Assembly: GCA_964448005.1 (NCBI GenBank)
Contig: CAYUUW010000073.1
Location: forward strand, 1-5,212
DNA: 5,212 nucleotides
DNA from: CAYUUW01 sp964448005
GTDB lineage: Bacteria; Patescibacteriota; Gracilibacteria; UM-FILTER-43-11
Direction: 5' to 3'
In this document: one piece after another, positions 1-3,646 of the stretch
How positions within the stretch are numbered: the first letter of the stretch is position 1
Layout: every line of letters starts with the position of its first letter
Translations under genes and position numbers: made by a program
Notes under the pieces: model-generated
What the model was told of the DNA's origin: nothing
The model's database searches: none
Seen by the model: the letters and a program-made list of their open reading frames with translations, nothing else

Positions 1-149
1 CGCCGATTATCGTTGCGTGGGAAACCTTGGGTTTTCGGTGTGGAAGTTTTTCACTTCCATTCAAGTTACTCATGCCAACATTTTCACTTCCTGACGCTCC
101 ACCATACCTTCCGGTACGGCTTCTGTGCTGACAGGAACGCTCCTCTACC

Positions 150-168
150 GATCCGATAAAATCGGATC
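150..168. repeat. Palindromic rRNA helix tip, TCCGAT...ATCGGA copy 1
   Basis: GATCCGAT-AAA-ATCGGATC is an 8-bp perfect palindrome at a 23S stem corresponding to roughly E. coli nt 1100-1130, where E. coli has an unrelated tip. Its core is nearly identical to the helix 25 tip at 1307-1322. The two share no structural reason to look alike. Confidence 0.75.
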
Positions 169-238
169 CCGTTGCTTCGGTTACAGATTTAGCCCCGTTG
201 GATTTTCGGCGCAAGATCGCCCCGCCGAAGCGGGGATG

Positions 239-271
<33 letters not shown>

Positions 272-695
272 TGCTGCTTCTAAGCCAACCTCCTGGTTGT
301 CTGAGCAATCTCACATCCTTTGACACTTAAACTGTATTTGGGACCTTAGCAGACGATCTGGGCTGTTTCCCTTTCGACAATGGCACTTAGCTGTCACTGT
401 CTGACTCCCGAGGTAAGAAATAACGGTATTAGAAGTTTATTAAGGTTTGGTAGGCTTATTTCGCCCCCTAGCCTTTACAGTGCTCTACCCCCGTTACTCA
501 TTGGCTCGAGGCTAGCCCTAAAGCTATTTCGAGGAGAACCAGCTATCTCTGAGTTCGATTGGCATTTCACCTCTATCCACAGGTCATCACCCGGTCTTGC
601 AGCACCGGTGTGTTCGGCCCTCCCCCCAATGTTACTTGGGGTTCAGCCTGCCCATGGATAGCTCACTCAGTTTCGGGTCTAGTGCATGTGACTGA

Positions 696-719
696 CTGAC
701 AACTGCATCTTGGCTGCCA
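696..719 (-). repeat. IVS terminal inverted repeat, 3' arm in the RNA
   Basis: This is the partner of the arm at 1178-1201. It starts 14 nt after the stop codon of the IVS ORF and ends where recognisable 23S sequence (AGTCACATGCAC, then TAGACCCGAAAC) resumes. The flank on the minus strand reads TCAG-TCAG-TCAC, a short tandem motif at the insertion boundary that blurs the exact edge by a few bases. Confidence 0.92.
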
Positions 720-733
720 CAAATGAAAATTGA

Positions 734-1114
734 TCAGGAGGCCTTCACCTCTTGCCCAGCGCCCCTTTCAAGTATCGATTGGTTGTACTTGAAGAGCTGT
801 CGGGCCGAGATGTCGTATTCCTGATGGATTTGGCGATAGAAGTCTTCGGAAATGCGCTGGATGTCATGAAGGAAATCCAGGTCCATCATCAGGGCTTGGA
901 TGCTGTCCATCGCCTTGAAGTTGAAGTATCGCTTGGCCTTGGGGCTTTTCTGGGTGAATCCTTCGGCGATGTCCGCCAAAACACTCCTGGAAAGCCTTTT
1001 GAGCTGGTCTATTTCACTTGCGGTGATTCGCTCCGGTTCCTTTTCGAGGAACTCATGGAGCCCGATTGCCACTTTATATAGTCGCTTGTAAACATTCAGA
1101 TCCTTGTAAGTCAT
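734..1114 (-). CDS. Four-helix-bundle protein of the S23/IVS family encoded inside 23S rRNA
   Basis: A 126-residue protein lies wholly within the IVS. It opens with the family-typical YKDLNVYKR stretch (residues 3-11), followed by a long helix. The second predicted helix (about 33-52) carries the diagnostic R-S-V-L-A-D-I-A-E-G-F at 43-53, matching the family consensus RxxxSxxxNIAEG, with Asp48 where Asn is common. Helices three and four follow at about 59-90 and 95-117. Length fits the family (about 115-125). The start is the ATG at 1114, which alone gives the conserved N-terminus; no Shine-Dalgarno is evident. The stop is TGA, only 14 nt before the 3' arm of the IVS stem. The family was once called ribosomal protein S23 and is related to the Avd accessory protein of diversity-generating retroelements; its function in rRNA is unknown. 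Translation must come from the pre-rRNA or the excised IVS fragment, since no separate promoter is visible. Confidence 0.93.
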   Translation of the reverse strand: MTYKDLNVYKRLYKVAIGLHEFLEKEPERITASEIDQLKRLSRSVLADIAEGFTQKSPKAKRYFNFKAMDSIQALMMDLDFLHDIQRISEDFYRQIHQEYDISARQLFKYNQSILERGAGQEVKAS

Positions 1115-1154
1115 GGTATTCGATTTAGTTCTTATTGATTCGTTGGGTTCTTTT

Positions 1155-1172
1155 GGGCCGCCCCTGCGGCCC
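1155..1172 (-). other. GC-rich hairpin inside the IVS
   Basis: On the minus strand GGGCCGC-AGGG-GCGGCCC forms a perfect 7-bp G/C stem with a 4-nt loop. It starts five bases inside the 5' arm of the IVS stem and about 40 nt before the ORF start. No U-run follows (AAAAGAACCC), so it is not an intrinsic terminator in the direction of 23S transcription. It may stack on the IVS stem, guide cleavage, or shape translation of the ORF; none of these can be decided from sequence. Confidence 0.7.
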
Positions 1173-1177
1173 GATCG

Positions 1178-1201
1178 TGGCAGCCAAAATGCAGCTGTCA
1201 G
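1178..1201 (-). repeat. IVS terminal inverted repeat, 5' arm in the RNA
   Basis: This 24-nt arm pairs with 696-719. In the RNA all 24 positions pair: 22 Watson-Crick pairs and two G-U wobbles. Both departures from perfect DNA symmetry are therefore G-U, which points to selection on the RNA helix. The helix is long enough for RNase III. Confidence 0.93.
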
Positions 1202-1306
1202 AACGCGCTATTCGCACTCGCTTTCGCTACGGCTCCGGCTGAAAATGCCTTAGCCTTGCCACATACAGCTAACTCGTTGGCTCGTTCTACAAAAAGCACG
1301 CGGTCA

Positions 1307-1322
1307 GTCCGATAAATCGGAC
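1307..1322. repeat. Palindromic rRNA helix 25 tip, TCCGAT...ATCGGA copy 2
   Basis: GTCCGAT-AA-ATCGGAC forms the end of the stem equivalent to helix 25 (E. coli about 535-561). It replaces the variable E. coli tip with a short palindrome almost identical to the one at 150-168. Helix 25 is a known length-variable and IVS-accepting site; here it carries only this small element. Confidence 0.75.
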
Positions 1323-1374
1323 CTCCCACTCCTTGTGAGCATATAATTTCAGGTTCTATTTCACTCCCCTATCC

Positions 1375-1405
<31 letters not shown>

Positions 1406-1913
1406 TGTCCGCTATCGATCACTTTGCCTGTTTAGCCTTGGAAGGTGGTCCTCCCAGATTCAAGCCGGATTTCACGTGTCCGACCCTACTCAGGAACATC
1501 CTAGCAGACTGTCTCTATTTCGCCGACGGGGCTATCACCCTCTATGGCGGCCCTTTCCAGGGTCCTTTGGCTATAAAGACAGCGCGCATGTTGGAGTCCT
1601 ACAACCCCCCTCGATTGCTCTCGGGGTTTGGGCTTTTCCCTTTTCGCTCGCCACTACTAAGGGAATCTCATTTGATTTCTTTTCCTTGGTTACTAAGATG
1701 TTTCAGTTCGCCAAGTGTCCTCTTTCCAACCTATGTATTGAGTTGGAAGTCTCCGCCCATGATGGCGGAGGGGTTTCCCCATTCGGAGATCTCCGGGTCA
1801 ATGCCTGCTTAACGGCTCACCGGAGCTTATCGCAGTTTTCCACGTCCTTCATCGGAGCAAAGTGTCAGGGCATCCGTTATATGCTCTAATTGTAACTTGA
1901 TATCGAGTTTAAT

Positions 1914-1947
1914 GAGATCAACTAGCAATCGATGCCAATTGATTCTC
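1914..1947 (-). other. Stem-loop just upstream of the mature 23S 5' end
   Basis: On the minus strand a 10-bp stem (1934-1943 with 1917-1926, G-U pairs included) encloses a 7-nt loop (AUCGAUU). It is extended by a GAG/CUC step across one bulged A, giving 13 bp in all. It ends about 14 nt before the inferred 23S 5' terminus. A local hairpin here could be a processing signal; the classical arrangement pairs leader with trailer instead. Confidence 0.6.
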
Positions 1948-1998
1948 GATGATTGTTTTGAAGTCGCGATGGTGTGAAGGACCAGCGAGTGGAGAAAG

Positions 1999-2029
1999 CC
2001 GCCCGGCAGCAGAAGAAAAAAGGGGGCGG
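1999..2029 (-). other. GC stem-loop in the 23S leader
   Basis: CCGCCC at 1999-2004 pairs with GGGCGG at 2024-2029 across a 19-nt loop containing a pyrimidine tract in the RNA (CUUUUUUCUUCUGC). Downstream bases (CUUUCUCC) are only weakly U-rich, so it could be an attenuator or a spacer structure. Function is unknown. Confidence 0.45.
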
Positions 2030-2153
2030 TTCGTGCGCACTCCTCAGATTGGAAGCTGAAGGCTGCCAAACTAAAGGGTACGCATGGGGCGAAAGGAGCG
2101 GTGCGCTCTGGAAGGGTGGGCTAGAAAAAAGCTCCCGAAACAAGTGCCCCCCT

Positions 2154-2181
2154 ATTTTATGGACTTTCGAAAGCAAGTCAA
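2154..2181 (-). promoter_or_regulatory. Sigma70-type promoter of the 23S rRNA gene
   Basis: On the minus strand TTGACT (2181-2176) and TAAAAT (2159-2154) are separated by 16 bases. The start point should fall near 2147, within the G-run that follows the -10 box. The discriminator is AGGGGGG, strongly G/C-rich as in stringently controlled stable-RNA promoters. A/T tracts of the preceding terminator lie directly upstream of the -35 box and could act as an UP element. It is well placed to drive the 23S gene alone, 250 nt ahead of its 5' end. Confidence 0.78.
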
Positions 2182-2182
2182 G

Positions 2183-2218
2183 AAAAAAAGCAGACTTTTT
2201 TCTCTAGGGGCTTTTTTT
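2183..2218 (-). terminator. A/T-rich hairpin terminator behind the 82-residue membrane protein gene
   Basis: AAAAAAAGC at 2183-2191 and GCTTTTTTT at 2210-2218 form a perfect 9-bp inverted repeat six bases after the TAA stop at 2224-2226. In the minus direction the transcript ends in a seven-U run. An overlapping alternative stem (AGAAAAAAG with CUUUUUUUCU) also exists. Only two pairs are G-C, so it is weak by E. coli standards. Being symmetrical, it could work in both directions. It insulates the 23S promoter that begins at 2181. Confidence 0.6.
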
Positions 2219-2223
2219 GTTTT

Positions 2224-2472
2224 TTATTGGCTAGCAGAGCCGAAAAAATCGATTTCTGAACCCCCAAGGATGAGGCCGAAGGAGTCCGTGGCGTAGATAA
2301 GGGAGAGAAAAAAGAGGGCGACTCCGGCGATGAGCAGGGCAGTGTAGGTTCCCCCTGGACCGAATTTGGCTTCAGCCCAGGCAATTTGCCCCATAAATTG
2401 GCGAATCCGCACTCGAAAGACCAGAAGGAGGGCGCTGAGGACAATGCCAATGAGGCCAACAAGAATACGCAT
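2224..2472 (-). CDS. Small two-TM membrane protein with a G-P-G-G-T-Y motif
   Basis: An 82-residue protein. The first hydrophobic helix spans about residues 2-19 and is followed by a basic segment (R20, R22, R24), so the N-terminus is probably outside. A central loop with WAEAKFGPGGTYT (32-44) follows, then a second helix at about 45-62 and a short polar tail ending in residue 82. The loop resembles small uncharacterised proteins with an A-E-x-x-x-G-x-G-G-T-Y-T motif that I associate with Patescibacteria; this is from memory, and no function is known. The ATG at 2472 starts directly at the first helix. The frame stays open upstream to 2643, but that extension is Ser/Pro/Cys-rich, reads like chance, and would nearly reach the divergent gene, so I reject it. 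No clear Shine-Dalgarno is seen. A terminator hairpin follows the TAA stop. Confidence 0.75.
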   Translation of the reverse strand: MRILVGLIGIVLSALLLVFRVRIRQFMGQIAWAEAKFGPGGTYTALLIAGVALFFLSLIYATDSFGLILGGSEIDFFGSASQ

Positions 2473-2528
2473 GGGCCAGGGGGAGTTTTTGCCTGACAAT
2501 AGCGCAAAAGGCGTCCTGATGCCAGCCT

Positions 2529-2540
2529 TTTTGGCCAAAA
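2529..2540. promoter_or_regulatory. Perfect palindrome between the divergent membrane-protein genes
   Basis: TTTTGGCCAAAA is a perfect 12-bp palindrome in the 175-bp divergent intergenic region (2473-2647), 57 bp upstream of the minus-strand start. It could be an operator or chance; no recognised regulator matches it. Confidence 0.25.
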
Positions 2541-2587
2541 GACAGAAGTCGCAAGCGGAAGGAGGCAAGCAAAACAACCTCTGGGCG

Positions 2588-2616
2588 TTGCCGGAAGGCC
2601 AGCAGGGTGATAATAA
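2588..2616 (+). promoter_or_regulatory. Candidate promoter for the 127-residue membrane protein gene
   Basis: TTGCCG (2588-2593) and TAATAA (2611-2616) are spaced by 17 bases, with TGA before the -10 giving a partial extended -10 (TGATAATAAT). The start point would fall near 2623, leaving a 5' leader of about 25 nt before the ATG at 2648. The -35 box matches the consensus at only three clear positions. Confidence 0.5.
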
Positions 2617-2647
2617 TGAACTCGGGCTGCACCTAACTTCCACTTCT

Positions 2648-3031
2648 ATGAGTCATATTTTTTTGGCGGCGGTCATGGGGCCGGCCCTGCTGGCCATCGG
2701 CCTTTCGATGCTTCTTCGGACCGAATCTTGGGCCAAAAGCCTGAAGGCCTGGCGAAAGGACCGCCTGGGCATGGTGGGAATGACCTTGATGGAACTGGTG
2801 CTGGCCCTGGTGATTCTGGTGAAGCACAATATATGGGAGGCGGAACCTTGGGTTCTGATCACGCTGATTGGCTGGGCCATGCTTCTGGAATCCCTGATCA
2901 TCCTTCTTTCCCCCGAAAAAACAGCGCAAGCCTACCTCCGGCTGATCGGGCAGGAAAAGAGCGTGCGGATTTTTGGCCTGACGCAATCCGTGCTGGGGCT
3001 CTGTTTGGCCCACTTGGCCTATTCGGGCTAA
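2648..3031 (+). CDS. Uncharacterised four-helix integral membrane protein
   Basis: A 127-residue, strongly hydrophobic protein. Predicted membrane helices lie at about 4-22, 41-58, 66-87 and 107-124, with a basic cytoplasmic-type loop between the first two (K30, K33, R36, K37, R39) and a polar loop at 89-105. Marked features are the K-H-N-I-W segment (59-63) and W-V-L-I-T-L-I-G-W (68-76), reminiscent of small uncharacterised membrane proteins in Patescibacteria. That likeness is from memory and I do not name a family. The ATG at 2648 opens directly onto the first helix. The frame is open upstream to 2366, but that part is basic low-quality sequence antisense to the divergent gene. No Shine-Dalgarno is visible. 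It is transcribed divergently from the 82-residue gene and ends 38 bp before the tRNA promoter. Confidence 0.8.
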   Translation: MSHIFLAAVMGPALLAIGLSMLLRTESWAKSLKAWRKDRLGMVGMTLMELVLALVILVKHNIWEAEPWVLITLIGWAMLLESLIILLSPEKTAQAYLRLIGQEKSVRIFGLTQSVLGLCLAHLAYSG

Positions 3032-3066
3032 GGATAGGCAGCCTATGCCAGAAAAGAGGGCTTTTT
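3032..3066 (+). terminator. Candidate terminator after the 127-residue membrane protein gene
   Basis: Directly after the TAA stop, GGATAGG (3032-3038) pairs with CCTATGCC (3042-3049) with one bulge. Alternatively AGCC (3040-3043) pairs with GGCT (3059-3062), just before a TTTTT run at 3062-3066. Neither fold is a textbook terminator, but position and U-run fit. It ends three bases before the -35 box of the tRNA promoter. Confidence 0.4.
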
Positions 3067-3068
3067 GA

Positions 3069-3097
3069 TTGACTTGGAGGAATGCCTTGTCTACAAT
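3069..3097 (+). promoter_or_regulatory. Sigma70-type promoter of the tRNA-Ala/tRNA-Ile unit
   Basis: TTGACT (3069-3074) and TACAAT (3092-3097) stand 17 bases apart, near consensus, with the start point predicted around 3104. The discriminator is CCGCTTG, G/C-rich as in stable-RNA promoters. The -35 box and the next two bases (TTGACTTG) match those of the 23S promoter. The leader to the first tRNA is about 85 nt and contains a small hairpin, CAAGC-ACAC-GCTTG at 3137-3150. No protein-coding sequence is seen in it. Confidence 0.8.
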
Positions 3098-3189
3098 CCG
3101 CTTGCTGATTTTGGATGGGCGCATTTGAGCTATTGGCAAGCACACGCTTGGGCCAGCCACTCGCCTCCTTGCTCCGCTTTCCCGCTCAT

Positions 3190-3266
3190 GGGGCCTTAGC
3201 TCAGTTGGCTAGAGCGCCTGCCTTGCACGCAGGAGGCCAAGGGTTCGAATCCCTTAGGCTCCACCA
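3190..3266 (+). tRNA. tRNA-Ala (anticodon TGC), CCA encoded
   Basis: A complete cloverleaf. The acceptor stem is GGGGCCT with AGGCTCC (one G-U), then discriminator A and an encoded CCA at 3264-3266. The D arm contains AGCTCAGTTGGCTAGAGC. The anticodon stem CCTGC/GCAGG encloses loop CTTGCAC with anticodon TGC at 3224-3226. The T arm is GGGTTCGAATCCC. It reads GCN alanine codons. It is first in a two-tRNA unit, 26 nt ahead of tRNA-Ile. In most bacteria this pair sits in the 16S-23S spacer in the order Ile-Ala; here it is outside any rRNA operon and in reverse order. Confidence 0.98.
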
Positions 3267-3292
3267 GGATGAAGAATATGAGTTTAAAACAA

Positions 3293-3369
3293 GGGCGATT
3301 AGCTCAGCTGGTTAGAGCGCTACACTGATAATGTAGAGGTCGGAGGTTCAAGTCCTCCATCGCCCACCA
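3293..3369 (+). tRNA. tRNA-Ile (anticodon GAT), CCA encoded
   Basis: A complete cloverleaf. The acceptor stem is GGGCGAT with ATCGCCC, discriminator A, CCA encoded at 3367-3369. The anticodon stem CTACA/TGTAG encloses loop CTGATAA with anticodon GAT at 3327-3329. The T arm is GGAGGTTCAAGTCCTCC. It decodes ATC/ATT isoleucine codons. Its 3' CCA lies inside the left arm of a downstream inverted repeat (CCATCC/GGATGG), so the trailer could fold onto the tRNA end before processing. Confidence 0.98.
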
Positions 3370-3395
3370 TCCTTCGCTCTGCTAGCTTTGGATGG
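3367..3395 (+). repeat. Palindromic element overlapping the tRNA-Ile CCA end
   Basis: CCATCC at 3367-3372 pairs with GGATGG at 3390-3395 around a 17-nt loop. The first three bases are the encoded CCA of tRNA-Ile. A competing longer stem uses CTTCGCT (3372-3378) with AGCGAAG (3421-3427), continued by CTGCT (3379-3383) with AGCAG (3413-3417). A diverged copy in opposite orientation lies at 3433-3460. Confidence 0.6.
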
Positions 3396-3432
3396 CAGGC
3401 CATACGGAAGCAAGCAGCTAAGCGAAGTGATA

Positions 3433-3460
3433 GTCGTCCGAAGCTTTGGCGTAGGATGGC
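3433..3460 (+). repeat. Second, inverted copy of the palindromic element
   Basis: GTCGTCC (3433-3439) pairs with GGATGGC (3454-3460) over seven positions, two of them G-U. In reverse complement it resembles 3367-3396: CCATCCTNCGC is shared with one mismatch, and the AGCTT-NGGA end is largely shared too. This suggests a small mobile or dispersed palindrome present twice in the trailer. Confidence 0.5.
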
Positions 3461-3497
3461 AAACTTCCACTGCAGCTCGACTGAAGCTGGATTTGCC
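3458..3497 (+). other. Compound stem-loop in the non-coding tRNA trailer
   Basis: GGCAAA (3458-3463) pairs with TTTGCC (3492-3497), and inside it CAGCT (3473-3477) pairs with AGCTG (3485-3489) around a 7-nt loop. The stretch 3370-3646 holds no supported protein gene; these hairpins and the terminator further on are all I can see in it. Confidence 0.45.
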
Positions 3498-3566
3498 ACC
3501 AAGGACGTGAGTTTGGGCAGGATAGGCTGAACATGCCGGCAGTCAGGCGAAGTTGAGACCTGGTGC

Positions 3567-3599
3567 GCCTGGATCCCACTGCTGTCGTCCGGGTTTTTT
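3567..3599 (+). terminator. Candidate intrinsic terminator of the tRNA unit
   Basis: GCCTGGA (3567-3573) pairs with TCCGGGT (3588-3594) over seven positions, including two G-U pairs, around a 14-nt loop. The run TTTTTT follows at 3594-3599. It lies about 200 nt beyond tRNA-Ile and 47 nt before the end of the convergent transporter gene, where a terminator would be expected. Confidence 0.5.
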
Positions 3600-3646
3600 A
3601 GGATGCTTTTGCGTACCAACCGAAGCGCCTTTGCCATTCAGGCTCC

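Larger units (their letters stand above)
696..1201 (-). other. 23S rRNA intervening sequence (IVS) with ORF
   Basis: This is a 506-nt insertion in domain II of the 23S rRNA. On the minus strand, rRNA matching GAATAGNGCG breaks off after position 1202 and resumes with AGTCACATGCACTAGACCCG below 696, which in E. coli is a continuous stretch near nt 650-655. The ends form a 24-bp inverted repeat, and a small ORF fills the middle. This is the standard design of bacterial 23S IVSs, which are removed by RNase III-like cleavage without religation and leave a fragmented 23S rRNA. No group I or group II intron core and no homing-endonuclease motif is seen, so splicing is not expected. The site differs from helices 25 and 45, the best-known IVS sites. 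Excision itself is inferred, not shown. Confidence 0.93.
1901..2147 (-). other. 23S rRNA 5' leader (non-coding)
   Basis: This is the roughly 247-nt transcribed leader between the predicted start point near 2147 and the mature 23S 5' end. It holds no convincing gene: the small ORFs here lack ribosome binding sites and family features. It does contain two stem-loops (1914-1947 and 1999-2029). I could not recognise a boxA antitermination motif. Part of the leader should pair with a 3' trailer beyond the left edge. Confidence 0.6.

Noticed and set aside
380..661. 93-residue plus-strand ORF
   Set aside because: It is antisense to conserved 23S rRNA blocks such as AGATAGCTGGTTCTC; rRNA antisense often gives open frames.
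752..1081. 109-residue plus-strand ORF inside the IVS
   Set aside because: It is the complement of the S23-family gene, which carries the conserved motifs on the minus strand.
734..1114. Diversity-generating retroelement, because the IVS ORF family is related to Avd
   Set aside because: No reverse transcriptase and no template/variable repeat pair are present in the window.
696..1201. Group I or group II self-splicing intron in 23S
   Set aside because: No LAGLIDADG, HNH or reverse-transcriptase motif and no recognisable catalytic core; terminal stem plus S23-family ORF is the IVS pattern.
1827..2207. Small ORFs over the 23S leader and 5' end on both strands
   Set aside because: Low-complexity Lys/Ser/Phe-rich translations from purine and pyrimidine tracts, no ribosome binding site, overlapping the rRNA or its promoter.
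2473..2643. Upstream extension of the 82-residue protein to 139 residues
   Set aside because: The extension is Ser/Pro/Cys-rich and chance-like, and the ATG at 2472 begins exactly at a membrane helix.
2366..2647. Upstream extension of the 127-residue membrane protein to 221 residues
   Set aside because: The extra segment is antisense to the divergent 82-residue gene, and its basic composition does not fit the hydrophobic protein; the candidate promoter at 2588-2616 lies inside it.
3370..3500. CRISPR array
   Set aside because: The repeats are only two diverged inverted palindromes without regular spacers or cas genes.
3320..3637. 105-residue minus-strand ORF ending in G-D-G-G-L-E-P-P-T-S
   Set aside because: The G-L-E-P-P-T-S tail is the familiar spurious translation of a tRNA gene antisense strand; here it is the complement of tRNA-Ile.
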